Source: Petrolisthes cinctipes
Lineage: Eukaryota > Arthropoda > Malacostraca > Decapoda > Porcellanidae
Reading direction: 5' to 3'
DNA: 64,000 bases
NCBI GenBank assembly: GCA_033782935.1
Contig: JAWQEG010000519.1
Span: forward strand, 144,001 to 208,000
The translations under genes and the position numbers were made by a program. Positions 1-11,639 of this stretch are shown piece after piece. The stretch's first letter is position 1. Every line of letters begins with the position of its first letter. The notes below the pieces were generated by a model, which saw only the letters and a program-made list of their open reading frames with translations, searched no databases and was not told the DNA's origin.

Positions 1-348
1 TAAATTCGAAGGAATCTCGTATCATACATCGTGAATTACAGATTACTCAATCCAAGGGTACGAAGATTTTTAATTTTGATGCCACACCTACTCAAGGGGA
101 ATCACAGGGAAAACGTTGCAAACAATGTAACGAAAGTAATCATAAATACAGTCATTTACATGAGTCAAAGTCGCATTCCTTAGATGAATGCATGATCCAT
201 AACAGAATGAAACGGGACTGGCACAATCGAAACATGATGCATGAAACGAGACCGCCACAATATTAAAACGTACCGAAAATATAACTGTAGGCCCTGTCGT
301 CGCATTTATCAATAATATACTATAATTCCCTGTCCTAGTATCACATAG

Positions 349-450
349 TAACACCCCCTTAATGATAGACACAGGTGCCGCAGTTTCCTTGTTATCGGAT
401 AATTCCTTTAACAAATTGAGCAAATTAGGTCCCCAGCAGCATTTATAAAC
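349..450 (+). pseudogene. Gypsy aspartic protease fragment
   Basis: The frame starting with a Pro-Leu-Met context contains the D-T-G-A active-site motif, followed by a hydrophobic AVSLLS stretch typical of retroelement proteases. It is open for only about 34 codons before a TAA. The position just after a knuckle-like Cys/His piece and about 0.9 kb before the RT fits a gypsy pol. It is a dead relic. Confidence 0.6.
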
Positions 451-1179
451 CAAGATTGAACAGGTGACATAGAATTGTCAACCATAATAGGCAATAAATT
501 ACAGGTCTTAGGGAAACTAACCCTTCCTGTACGGTTAGCCAAGGGAACTAACCATATCCATAATGAATTTTATATAATACGAAATTATAAACTAGGTTTA
601 TCATACCTTATTAAACAAACCATAATAATAAACCCTAAACATAAAATAATACATTTTAGGAATTAATGTATTCAAATACAGGATTGTCCAGGCCAAAATA
701 TATAAGTCCAGGTAATGTTAACCCTATACGTATTGAAAATGAGGGAAATAACCCCATTATCATAAAGGCCATTGCTGCATATAATAATATATTAACTCCA
801 AATTTCGTCCATAAATTGAAGGTACATCTTCCATCTCATGTACAGCCACAAACAACCGTTCTATCCTTAATAGAACTAGTAAAATAATATATAACCAGGG
901 ATTAATTTACTTAACTAATGTAAACAGTGAAAATGTCACTGATATTAATAAACCATTTACCAATATTCATGTAAAGAAAGGAACATATCTATGTGATCTG
1001 TACAGATGGAAGTTAGACCAATACCACAAGGAAATATTGTATCGGTTCTTACCGAAGGATAAATAGATAGTCGTAAGGGAGCAACTTAGAAATTTGGTCA
1101 GTGGACGCGATTTTCCACTTTATCGTGATAATCTCATCACTATACTAGCCACATATTAAAATGCGATTGCCCTACCTGG

Positions 1180-1821
1180 TGAATTATTAGAAAAAAAAAA
1201 ATATACCATTACTCTAACATCTCCTTAACCCATTTACTCGAGCATATAGACTACCGTACCGCATAGTACACAGACAGTTGTAAACGAAATATTTAATGAA
1301 ATGATGGATGAAGGCATTATTAAGAATTCTAATTCCCATTTTAACAGCCCAATGTTTTTGGTTTCAAGAAACAAATAATGGTGATTTTAGGCCAGTCATT
1401 GATTGCAGAAAATAAATAAATAATGCTACACTTAAAGATAAATATTCCCTCCCTCCTTTAAGATGTTTTGTCTAACATTGGTGAAACAAAACCTATGATA
1501 TTCTCCACATTAGACTTGGTCAGTGGAAACTGGCAAGTAACATTAGATGATAAAATTCAACCCATTACAACATTTAATACTTCCCATGGTTATTATGAAT
1601 ACATTCGTAGACCATTTGGTTTATGTAATGCTTCATCCACATTTCAGCATATGATCAATTTTCGTATTGGTTTTATTAATAACGTAGTCATCGCTAATCT
1701 CAACGATTTGATTATTTTCATACTAAGTAACTATAACGAAGGTTATACAGAGATTACATTAGGTAGGCCTCAAACTTTAAATGTCTATGTCTCAGTTTCT
1801 TACCAGGAACTATCATTTTAG
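1180..1821 (+). pseudogene. Decayed Ty3/gypsy reverse transcriptase
   Basis: Fragments in several frames match gypsy RT blocks: an MMDEGIIKNS block with downstream SPMFLVSR (about 1290-1370), an FRPVIDCRK block (about 1385-1415) and then an open stretch from 1468. That stretch has FSTLDLVSGNWQV (the catalytic Asp block), YEYIRRPFGLCNA and FQHMIN. The YxDD position reads NLND followed by LIIF, so the active site is damaged. In-frame stops and shifts separate the blocks. The blocks are recognisable Ty3/gypsy but the copy is old and inactive. Confidence 0.8.
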
Positions 1822-2104
1822 GTTATCCATTTAACCGCCCCTGTGCTCCATACACAATCTGATAAAATACGAGCAATGAGAGTATTCACTATTCTAAATA
1901 AATGTTACTAACATAAAATCATTCTTGGTCTTATGTTCTTATATAGAATCTTTGTAAAGTATTTTCCCAAGTAACTAAACACCTAAATAATCCCCTCGAG
2001 AAAGATACAAATTTTGTATGGATGCCAGAAAAAACAGCTAAGCTTTGAATTATTAAAGGTTAATTAATGTAAGCTTCAATTCTTACGTTCCCAAATATTC
2101 ATTG

Positions 2105-2185
2105 TCTTTTATGGAGTGTACAGATGCTTCCTCAGTAGGCTAAGGCGCTGTACTTATGTAAGAGATAGCTACGGGTCTATGTCAG
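2105..2185 (+). pseudogene. Gypsy RNase H fragment
   Basis: The frame around 2110 reads ECTDASSVG, a stop, then GAVLM. This matches the start of gypsy RNase H (a TDAS followed by G-x-G-A-V-L). It lies about 0.3 kb downstream of the RT fragment, as expected. Only the first catalytic Asp region can be seen; the rest is too decayed to read. Confidence 0.55.
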
Positions 2186-2739
2186 GTATGTACTTAAGCT
2201 TAGAGAATATTAAGTACGCAGATTACTCGTTACTCTGTAACAAAACAGGAAACTTAAGCAATATTATGGGCACTTCGTACTTTGAGAGAAATCATATTAG
2301 GCTATCCTTTACATGTTTTCGCAAATTATCAAACGATCCGTGGCTTACTATAACCTCAAACCCTAACGGGAAAATTAGCCAGATAATGTCTAACAATTCA
2401 GGAATTTCTCCCGCATATTGATATTAACTATCTTTTAGGACGATTAATAAAGTAGTAGATCCCTTAAACAGTCATCTTGTCCTTTTAGTTCCGAGGACAC
2501 CAATGGACTTTGACCTTAATGCAGTTCGTAAACATTAGCAAACAATTCTATGATGAATGTAATAAAATATTCATTAAAAACTGAGGATGAAAATAATGGC
2601 CCAGAACTACCCAGTCACTTAAATATATTTTCCCTTCATGATGATATTATTTACAGAAAACTTAGGAAACGTGACGAAAAAACAATCAAATAGTGATACA
2701 ACAAATAATGATTCCCTCAGTATTAATTACCCTTATATC

Positions 2740-3370
2740 ATAATACAGCAGCAAGGCATCCTGGGAGAGATAGGTACCTGACCACTCTCCATACAATACC
2801 CCATTAGCATAAACTAAGGGTAGATGATGAAACACATATATCGCTCAGTGCGAAGCAGACAATGCAAATAAAGGCCATACATTTGGACCTGTTCCATGAC
2901 GGGAATCCCTAATCCTGGACGAATCATGGAATGTAGTAGGAATAGATCTACTTTCCTTACCAATTCCGAATCAGGACGCAAATAAAGTATTACCAATGGT
3001 TAACCATTTTCTAAATATTTGGTGGCGGCAACACTATGATAAAAACCGCAAAGGTAAGTGCACATATATATAAGAACCAACTTTATATGACCATATACAT
3101 GTCTCGATATTATAAAAGGTATCTGATTTCTACGACATTAAGCAAACGTTTGTATTACCATATCTCCCAGCATTTAATGGGTTAACAAAACGGCAGCACC
3201 GTAAAAATACTAGAAGTACTTAGTGGCACAGAAACAAGGAAAATCCCTCCACATGGGAAGACTGCATCGATATGACGGTCAACAAACACTACAAAATACG
3301 GAAATAAAAGGGAAAAACTCCACATGAAATACTATATGGCGTATGGATACGTCTTTCATATGATATAAAA
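2740..3370 (+). pseudogene. Gypsy integrase remnants
   Basis: A zinc-binding-like start HPGRDRYLTTLH (about 2755-2790) is followed by a block whose frame reads WNVVGIDLLSLP (about 2930-2965), matching the first catalytic Asp block of gypsy integrase. Near 3300 the frame reads GKTPHEILYG, typical of the end of the catalytic core. Stops and frameshifts lie between the blocks. It follows RNase H, so this element keeps the standard RT-RH-IN order. Confidence 0.65.
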
Positions 3371-3450
3371 TTGCCACACAGAAGCCATGATACAACGTGG
3401 ACAACTACACTGAACGACAGTGAGTTGCATTTCAACAATTTCATCATGAC

Positions 3451-3820
3451 ATAACAAAACAAATTATGAGCTTGCATGAATATAATGCGTGATAGCCAAC
3501 ATAACAAAACAAATTATGAGCTTGCATGAATATAATGCATGATAGCCAACATAACAAAACAAATTATGAGCTTGCATGAATATAATGCATGATAGCCAAC
3601 ATAACAAAACAAATTATGAGCTTGCATGAATATAATGCATGATAGCCAACATAACAAAACAAATTATGAGCTTGCATGAAAATAATGCGTGATTGCCAAC
3701 ATAACAAAACAAATTATGAGCTTGCATGAAAATAATGTGTGATTGCCAACATAACAAAACAAATTATGAGCTTGCATGGAAATATTGCGTAATCGCCGAC
3801 ATAATAAAACAAATAACTCA
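3451..3820. repeat. 50-bp tandem minisatellite, about 7.4 copies
   Basis: The motif ATAACAAAACAAATTATGAG recurs at 3451, 3501, 3551, 3601, 3651, 3701 and 3751, with a diverged copy at 3801, giving an exact 50-bp period. Left copies are nearly identical and right copies more diverged. There are no unique spacers, so it is not a CRISPR. It directly follows the integrase remnant. Confidence 0.95.
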
Positions 3821-5900
3821 ATATGTTCACTCCAAGTGATAACGGGTACCCGATCGAATTCTTCACACTTCTTTAGTAGGTAATAAACCTATAATAATGC
3901 ATAATTTTACCAGGCGGTTGATATTGTTTATGTAAAGAGAATAAAGAAATTGGTAAAAGCGCGCAAAAACCCAACATATGAAACCAATCAATATCTCTTG
4001 AACAGTAACAATTCCTCTTCCTAGTAATTTTATCCCTACTATTGATAATAATAATATAAACAATTATAAACAAAAACTCCGATCGGTTTCCAATGATATA
4101 TAATAATTTTTCTTACGGATGTGGCCCACATCAACCTATATAACGGTTTTCGTGTTTATACTCGCAGCGGCTATAAGCTCCGAAGAAGTGCATCAAGCGG
4201 ATAAAGATGACGTCTACATTCTGAGAGCTCTCGTTTCCAATTTTATCAAACAGTTGAAAAGAAAAAGGAAATAATAAAATATTGGGGACGAACGATATTA
4301 TCATTAATTTTTATAAGGTATCTGACTTATTACATAAATTTTCTGCCATTGAGCAGTGAATACAGATAAGGTATTTAATGATACACTAGTTTTGTTTGAC
4401 AGGTATCAAACAAATGAAGTTCCCAATTTAAATGTATTATATTCTAAGGTGTCCTGTCACCATTGGGCGCCCTAGGAAGGAATTCAGCGACTCAAATAAT
4501 ATTGCTCGCTTATTATACAAAAAAAAAATAATGGCTTAGAACCATCATCACAGCCCAGAGCGTGATTGGGATATTTTAAGCGGAATTTCATCAACACTAT
4601 TTGGTAAGGCTTAGATAGTAATATACAAGCATTATCCCATAAATAAAAAGGTTGCGGGACAAGCCGTTGCAAATCAAGATAAGATAAAGTAACAGATATA
4701 CTGTATTAGAGTGCAAATCATTGCACAGAAATTAAGTACGATTTATATAACTTTACATGATCAACGAATGAAAACAACTACATATATGGAATAATCATAT
4801 CATGTTTTAGGCTTCTATTTATTTCTGTGAATTAGCAGGAAATGAATTGCAGGTGAGGAACAGAGAGAAATGACAACCATTTATTTCTTAAGAGAGTATT
4901 TACTGCGACTAAATTAAGATCAACTCACAATTATTACCACTCCAACAGCTACGAAATATAATGGTATAATCAATGATGAAATACCATCTTACTTATTATC
5001 TTCATCCACCTACTTGGTATATTATTATACATTCATGCGTAGTATATTACTACAAGATCATAATCCCATTATTATTCACATAAAAGATAAAATGTTTTTC
5101 CCAAGCTACGTACTTCACCAATTCCCTATGAAAATGGAAGTAATCCTTTCACATTCGATTTTCATCCAATAAGTATTATACTTAGTGATGATGTCATCAG
5201 TGACACACAACACTTCAAGTGCCATGTTGCATATCTTCATATATGTTTGTCTTGCATATTTCTTTGCATTTAAGTTGCATATAAATCTCCTAAGGATGCA
5301 AAATCTCCACTTGCTTGGAATCAAAGTAATACTAATCAAGTCCTATATGCATGTACATTCATATCTATTACTAATCAATATCTCTTTTCATCATCAATTT
5401 TAATTTCCACTATCTATACTTACCTGCTGATACACAATTAACATTAATTTACCCTAATCACCCTACACATGGTATGGTTACAGGCTACTATAAAGAAACG
5501 GACTCATAGGAAATACGATCCAAGGGAATCGTTACCTTGCCTAATAAACATAAACGTGCTTGACAACATGACATAATCTTTTCCACCTTTCAACATATTT
5601 CATTTAAAGTCGACTTGTTTAACATCTCCTCATTATCAGTTGTTGCGGAAAAACTGCAACTATTATGTTATTCAAGGAGAATAGGCTTCAATCATCCTTA
5701 TTATATAATTTGATTCCTCCATATATTGATCAAAATAAAACTGAGTACCAATGTTTATTATCCACTGTCTTATCTTTCTGCCATGTACTATCATATTTAT
5801 GTGTTGTATAAGAACGAACTATTGAGGTATACTGAATTATGTTGTATTGAAAAGAATAGGACTGTTATTTCACAGCCTAGCAACACGGCCCCTTATTAAT
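3821..5900 (+). other. AT-rich tract, possible env-like remnants of the gypsy element
   Basis: No intact gene. Around 4140-4270 a frame begins with a signal-peptide-like hydrophobic stretch. Around 4567-4610 a frame reads WDILSGISSTLFGKA, which resembles the region after the cleavage site of errantivirus-type envelope proteins. The segment lies downstream of pol, where env would be. The match is short, the frames are broken, and it could be coincidence. The rest is unremarkable AT-rich DNA. Confidence 0.25.
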
Positions 5901-6784
5901 GTGTGAACCTTTAGCATAGGTTAGCTTATATACACACAATAACATGCACCTAGCTAAACACATTAATTTTAAGATGATTTTTATGTGACAATGTATTAAT
6001 ATTCATGTATTAATGATACTATCTATGTTCATTTATGTACAAGATGTGCCTATGTCTTAATGTCTATTTTTAGGTTACTATACATGTCTTCATTGTTAAT
6101 ATCTTCCTTATTATGAACCCTACCAACATTGTGAACTGGCCTTCTATTAAATAAAGCTTTAATGCCTGGGGGGCCAGGCGGGTAGCGTGATAGAGCGATG
6201 TACAGTAGAATAACAACATGTACCAGACGCCCTCTTGAAACAACTCCCCTTCTCCAAACCACAAGGAGGGTCTCCTTCTCCCCTCTGAGCTCATCTATTT
6301 AGCTGTCATCTCTTTACAAACAAAGAGAGAGAGAGAGAGGGAGAGAAAGTGGGAGAGAGAGAGAAAGGGAGAGAAAGTAGAAAGAGAGAGAGAGAAGAAT
6401 TGGGTGGAGCTTAGACAAGAACTCCACCCCTTTCAAGAAGGTAATAATAATATCTGAATAGACTTGGCATCTTCCAATAGAGAATGTATATAAGCAGTGA
6501 AGTTGAACTAATATGTAGGATTTCCTAAACTGACTCCCAGGGCTATAACCTGTCTCCATAAGAGAGAGAGACAGGCATATCAGACAAGGCATCAAATATA
6601 ACTCCCTGTATAGAGATAAGTATGTATAAATAAATTAAGCCTAAAGAAACTTGTGCAGTCACTTTACCTAAGAACACCACTACGCCGAGCTCGCTACCTA
6701 ATACCACAACAACCACAACAACAACAACAACTACTACGACTACACTTCGGACTAAGGTACTGTATCAGATCCTGAACGAGTTAA
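5901..6784. other. Non-coding tract with GA-rich and AAC microsatellites
   Basis: No supportable gene. An imperfect (GA)n stretch lies at about 6320-6400, a shorter one at 6560-6572, and a (CAA/CAACTA)n stretch at about 6711-6745. Local GC rises near 6160-6300 without a recognisable product. Confidence 0.6.
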
Positions 6785-7318
6785 AGCCTTAGAGGACTGG
6801 TACACCATGTAGGTTTACGTCACAATGGTACAGTTGACAGACTCGCAAAGGAAGCCTGCCATCTGCCTCCTCGTGGTGTTGGACGTCCTCTCTCCCTGGC
6901 ATGTTACCTCTCTAAAGTCCGCTCCGCCGCTCTACTCCCTGTACGGCGACGCAGGGATGCAGAGAGGCCCTTCAGCATCTCCATCACCCATTACGAGTCT
7001 GTATGCCATCACAAATATTCCTACCGTCGTCGAGGCCTCATGGTTCGGAGGCACAATGTAGTCTCTGCTCATTTGAGGCTTGGCTACCGGCCACCGTGGC
7101 AGGTTGCTGCAATGCAGGGTGAGCCTCCCTTCACTGAGTGTCGCTTGTGTCGAGTGCCTCGTGCTAACACTGTAGAGCACTATTGCCTAGCCTGCCCCAC
7201 TGTCCGACACTTGCTGCCCCAGGGCCTGCCACTTGATGTGGTTTGTCGACACCTGCTGAACCACCAGGTTCTGGAGGAACTTCTGGTACGCCACCCTCGT
7301 TTTGGTGGATTTAAGTAG
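6785..7318 (+). pseudogene. LINE ORF2 C-terminus: RNase H end plus CCHC knuckle
   Basis: The open frame from 6785 to the TAG at 7318 reads HVGLRHNGTVDRLAKEA, the C-terminal block of LINE RNase H domains. A basic linker follows, then HLRLGY and a C-x2-C...H-x4-C knuckle (CRLC ... HYCLAC) typical of the ORF2 C-terminus. An RNase H domain points to the I/Jockey/R1 side of LINE diversity rather than CR1; this is inference. There is no start codon for the domain, so it is a 5'-truncated, non-functional copy. Confidence 0.75.
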
Positions 7319-7497
7319 GTCATAATGTAATATTTGTCTGTATGCTTGTGCTCCATTCTGTTATGCTTTCGTGATGTGTGTGTGTGGTGTGTGTGTGTGT
7401 GTGCGTGTGTATGTGTGGTTGTAGTCATTGTATTCTCATGGAGTCCCGCCTACCCGTATGTATTGTTGCCTGCCTGTTGATTGACGCTACGGCACAA

Positions 7498-7529
<32 letters not shown>

Positions 7530-7530
7530 C
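6785..7530 (+). mobile_element. 5'-truncated LINE 3' end with poly(A) tail
   Basis: The 3' end of a non-LTR retrotransposon: the C-terminal part of ORF2 (RNase H end and zinc knuckle), a short 3' UTR with (GT)n at about 7377-7412, and an A-tract of about 25 at 7505-7529. No target-site duplication was identified because the left end is not clear. Its higher GC than its neighbours suggests a later arrival than the surrounding relics. Confidence 0.75.
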
Positions 7531-8058
7531 TGCCTTTCGAGGACATGAATCCCATATGTTGAGTGTGAACCTGAAAACAATCACTTTTTTCATTAATTAA
7601 AACAGTGGCATTTGCTTGTTGTAAAGTACGCATGCATCATCTTGCTTGGGGGGGGGGGGGGGTTTAGGGGGGTGCAGGACAGGCTTGGGGTGATTTGGAG
7701 GGATGAGGGAGTAAGGGGGACAGGCTGAGTGGGGGGTTTAGCAGGGTTTATTCTAACGTGTAGTTGTACCCCTTTTGTGCAGTTGTAAATTCAAAATGTG
7801 CAGTTGTAAATTTGTACTTTGTTTGAATATGCATGGGTAGGGGGTGTCATAATAAACTAGGAAGGAACCACAATACAAGTCACTGATAACTGACCACCAC
7901 AACATATTTTTATTTTCATTAACCTTACCATATAATGCAATCATAGCCTACATATTACATAAATCATAATATATGACATAGAATACCACATTTCACATTA
8001 CAAATTATATCTTAAACAGTGAGGATTATCAAACGTATTTACAGTAGAATAAACCCTG

Positions 8059-8094
<36 letters not shown>
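7531..8094. other. Non-coding tract: G-run/G-rich repeat and (TC)n
   Basis: No gene seen. A run of about 17 G at 7647-7663 begins a diverged copy of the G-rich repeat found at 11.6-12.3 kb (to about 7745). It is followed by two copies of a GTGCAGTTGTAAATT motif (7777 and 7799). A (TC)n tract covers 8061-8095 and abuts the Harbinger insertion. Confidence 0.8.
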
Positions 8095-8097
<3 letters not shown>

Positions 8098-8364
8098 GGC
8101 CCGTAGTTTTAAAAAAATTGAGGGCCCTTACTTGAAAAAATCGTAGTTTTAAACACCCCTCCCTATGAGGAACACTCACTTGCCACATCACAAAACCTAA
8201 ATATTATTGGAATTAAAGGGATGAGTGGCTAGGGAGGGTGGACCATGCCTTATTGAGACCCTGTATTGAAATATGAAATAAAAATAAAAATATATCTATA
8301 CACATGTATTTAGAAACAAATTTGCAAGTAATTGCAACCATATTTTCGTATTTATAACACATAT

Positions 8365-8631
8365 TCATCTACGGGGCAAGTTCCAGTTACTTTTCTGAAC
8401 ACCATAAGGATACGTTGGAGTCGATTGGACACTATAAACACACCCTGGTCCTCGCCGTTCTTCACCGCTGACTGGTGAGTCGAACCACTTGAAGTTTTTT
8501 GGCCATAAAATATATGTTAGTAACTTATCTATTGGGATATTGAGACGTCCACCAACAAAAATTGTCGAGAGTGACCTTATTGCATAAGGGCAGAAATGTT
8601 GACAAGGTTCAATATATGAAATGTGATCCAT
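8365..8631 (-). other. Unrecognised 88-codon ORF inside Harbinger-like element
   Basis: An antisense open frame of 88 codons of mixed composition (not a simple repeat) lies near the left end of the 3.1-kb element. I do not recognise a family and see no zinc, Myb or DDE motif. It could be an exon of the element's second gene, or chance. Low confidence that it is coding. Confidence 0.2.
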
Positions 8632-8955
8632 GCCAATACTTCATATTTTGTGCTTGTATAAAAAAAATTGAACAGAACAATATGACACAGATGGTTTATG
8701 TGTTAGAACAATTGATTAATGTAGAGTAATGTATGCAAACCTGCGTTTATCATACATGTATGCACTTGAAATGTTGGTCCAATCCAGTAACTTAAGTTAC
8801 AGGAAGACAAAAAAATCTGGGTTAGTCTTCAACACAACAATCAAATTTAGGCTTATTATCAAGGAAATTATTATAATCTCTCCATTAATAGTGTTTGTTT
8901 TAATATTTGATTGGATATAAGTAATATAGTATAACTATGGTTATAGTCCCAAAAT

Positions 8956-9622
8956 TTCATATTGTATGAGTATATTATATAGTTTTTAAATGATTTATTA
9001 AGGTACACTCAGGTCAGTGATACTAAGTAAACATGTGTCCATATAAACAAAGCACAGTATGTATGTTATTTCATCCATCAGACGATCCTCACCTGACCTA
9101 ACCTAATATCAACTGTGAGGCTGTCTTCTGGATTCTTGAAGCTCGGCAGATTGCTGACCTAACCGGTATGTAATTTAAAACATAATTTCCGAAGGGTAAT
9201 AAATATATCAAGCCACTCAAAATAACTCACAATACTGTATACCTACAGAGTACCGGGTACTGAGTGAAAATGATTTCTTTTGGTAGTACTGTATGGTAAA
9301 TAAAAGCATTTGTGTCCTTAATTGGTACTACAGAATTTTTGTGGCTTTTATGCATTTCCTTGTGAAATTTAAACAATTTAAAGATATTGAGACAGAAGTG
9401 TCTCTTTCCTTGCATTTTCATATTGTATTAGTATATTATATAGTTTTTAAATGATTTATTAAGGTACACTCAGGTCAGTGATACTAAGTAAACATGTGTC
9501 CATATAAACAAAGTACAGTATGTATGTTATTTCATCCATCAGACGATCCTCACCTGACCTAACCTAATATCAACTGTGAGGCTGTCTTCTGGAGTCTTGA
9601 AGCTCGGCAGATTGCTGACCTA
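8956..9622. repeat. Direct duplication of about 207 bp
   Basis: The segment at about 8956-9161 is repeated at about 9416-9622 in the same orientation with only a few differences. A shared TCATATTGTAT start runs through to GCAGATTGCTGACCTA. The 254 bp between them is unique. Both copies lie inside the Harbinger-like element and carry a short CCTGACCTAACCTAA piece. Confidence 0.9.
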
Positions 9623-9997
9623 CTGTATACCTACAGATATGTTACTATAGCATGCAGAGAGAGTAGAGAGAGGACACTAGTGGTTGTGATTAATTTGCAA
9701 TGTTGAACGGCAATCAGTGGAGTGAGATTGTTTGACAGAGTCAGAAATGAAACAGTGTGTGGGTCACGGCATTTGTATAAAGAAAAGCATGCAGTTTAAA
9801 ATATGCAAATTCCAGGTTTGTTTATTCATATAAGATGATGAAGGGTTCAAGAAGTATTTTAGAGGAATAGCATATATCCATAGAATGTAATATATATACA
9901 GTAAATTACAGTGGTGTGTAATACAGTATTTATGTAACCACAGCGAATGTACAGGGACAGTTGTGTTAACTAATTATACTGTAATTTCCCAATAGGT

Positions 9998-10143
9998 TGC
10001 CCGATACCACAACATCTGCAGGTCCTCATAACTTTGAGATGTATGGCTACTGGTGGACATCAACTGACAATTAGTGACTGCTATGGAGTGTCTCAGACTA
10101 GTGTCAGCAAATGTCTGTGTGTGTGTAGTAAGATAACCTCTGT
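9998..10143 (+). pseudogene. Harbinger transposase exon (HTH region)
   Basis: After a splice-acceptor-like TTTCCCAATAG, an open frame reads QHLQVLITLRCMATGGH, then CYGVSQTSVSKCL. This matches the conserved ATG-x-x-Q ... GVSQSTVSR helix-turn-helix block of PIF/Harbinger (HARBI1-like) transposases. The frame closes at a donor-like GGTAAAT near 10143. The DDE catalytic exons were not found nearby in readable form. In this family, transposase cuts and reinserts the element at TWA sites with a Myb-like partner protein. Confidence 0.7.
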
Positions 10144-11237
10144 GGGTAAATTAACAATACTATATTACCTAATGAAAATAAATATTTATTCTGAAAAATT
10201 ATAATATATCACATAAATACACTCGTGATATGAAAATGTATGTATGACAAGAAAAAATATAAATAAACTGTAATGTGTGTATATTAGAAACACCTTTGTG
10301 GAACTGCACAGCATTGTATTACATAATGAAAATTAATATTTATCCTGGAACAATGTGACTAGTTAATAACAGGTTTTGTATCATTAATTCTATGCATCAC
10401 AGTGAATTATAAGAAAATATAAGTATGACAATATATTGACCATTATCAGGAAATAAATAAATATAATCTGTATTACCTAATGTATTATTACTGTATTACC
10501 TACTGAAAATATATATAAAAGGAGACTAGTTATTAAGAGGCTTTGTATCAGTACAAACATTCTATATATCACAGTTATATAGCACATGAATACATGTCTT
10601 AATGCAAAAACAAAAAATCATTGTCCATGATTTTAAGATGAAGTATTACGTATACAGCATGTTCGTGCATGGCACCGATAAACTTTAAAAATATATCCTC
10701 CACTGGAAAAAAGAAAACATATTATTCTACAGTGAAATGCTAAATTAATGGGTTTTTTTTAATGTTTAATGTACACGGGCCATTCAATAACAAGCGGGTC
10801 GCCAGCTGACATGTGTGTGCAGTGTTCGATTTCATTGTGCGGCTTCGGCGTGTATCATGTGCGTAAAATACCCCAACTTCTTCTTACTTTATGTGGACAT
10901 TTTCTTATATCATATATTTATTTCGAATATATGTGCTTTCATATAATTTGTGCTGGAAAACGTCCTCAATAAACAGTAAATAAGGGTTTCCTCAACTCAT
11001 CCAAACACTACCAACATTTCAGGATTGCCACTCCATGCGCAAATATACACAGAGCGACCACATCACCTTACAAGGGCTGCCAACTGTGAATGTAAGGGAG
11101 CAAGTGAGATAGGGAGTGTTTAACGCTAAGGCAAAATTAGCCTCACTCACACTAGGGTTAGTGAGAGTGTCGAGGGTAAGGGACCCTGAGAGTGTAGTTT
11201 AAAACTATGGGTGTTACACACACAATTTTACCACCAC

Positions 11238-11240
<3 letters not shown>

Positions 11241-11285
<45 letters not shown>

Positions 11286-11298
11286 ATTCTACCACCAC

Positions 11299-11358
<60 letters not shown>

Positions 11359-11452
11359 GACACACAGACTTCAAACACGGCTAACATTAATATTTTTGCA
11401 CTGTTATTTTTGTTATTATTGTACTGTTATTTGTAATGAATGTGTGTACAGT

Positions 11453-11494
<42 letters not shown>

Positions 11495-11567
11495 TAAATA
11501 TATGAGATAGAGAGAGAGAGAGAGAGAACGAATAAATATATGAGAGAGAGAGAGAGAGAGAACGAAT

Positions 11568-11604
<37 letters not shown>
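11241..11604. repeat. (TC)n and (GA)n microsatellite cluster
   Basis: Two long (TC)n runs (about 11241-11281 and 11302-11355) each follow an ACCACCACCATTC motif. Four (GA)n runs lie at about 11457-11604, some separated by repeats of GAACGAATAAATATATGAGA. Opposite strand polarity within 400 bp gives inverted potential between the TC and GA blocks. Confidence 0.95.
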
Positions 11605-11609
<5 letters not shown>

Positions 11610-11639
11610 GCAGTTGTAAATTTTCCTTAGAATAAACCC

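Larger units (their letters stand above)
1..3400 (+). mobile_element. Decayed Ty3/gypsy-type retrotransposon, pol remnant
   Basis: Reading all three frames gives, in order, a Cys/His knuckle-like piece (about 110-175), an aspartic-protease fragment, reverse transcriptase, an RNase H fragment and integrase pieces. This is the usual Ty3/gypsy order, unlike the element at 54-60 kb. Frameshifts and stops occur throughout, so nothing is expressible. The element enters from outside the window. No LTR could be delimited on the right. Confidence 0.8.
8098..11213 (+). mobile_element. PIF/Harbinger-like DNA transposon (3.1 kb)
   Basis: The left end GGCCCGTAGTTTTAA and the reverse complement of the right end CACCCATAGTTTTAA form an imperfect terminal inverted repeat that stays similar for about 40 bp. 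The flanks carry TTA at 8095-8097 and 11214-11216, the 3-bp target duplication (TWA) usual for PIF/Harbinger. Inside, a plus-strand exon encodes the transposase helix-turn-helix region. Only that exon is recognisable, so the copy is probably inactive. The remainder is AT-rich and includes an internal direct duplication. Confidence 0.75.

Noticed and set aside
3451..3820. CRISPR-like regular repeat
   Set aside because: No unique spacers; simple 50-bp tandem repeat in eukaryotic DNA.
11207..11497. Ser-Leu repeat ORF (also at 17821 and 17852)
   Set aside because: Translation of (TC)n microsatellites.
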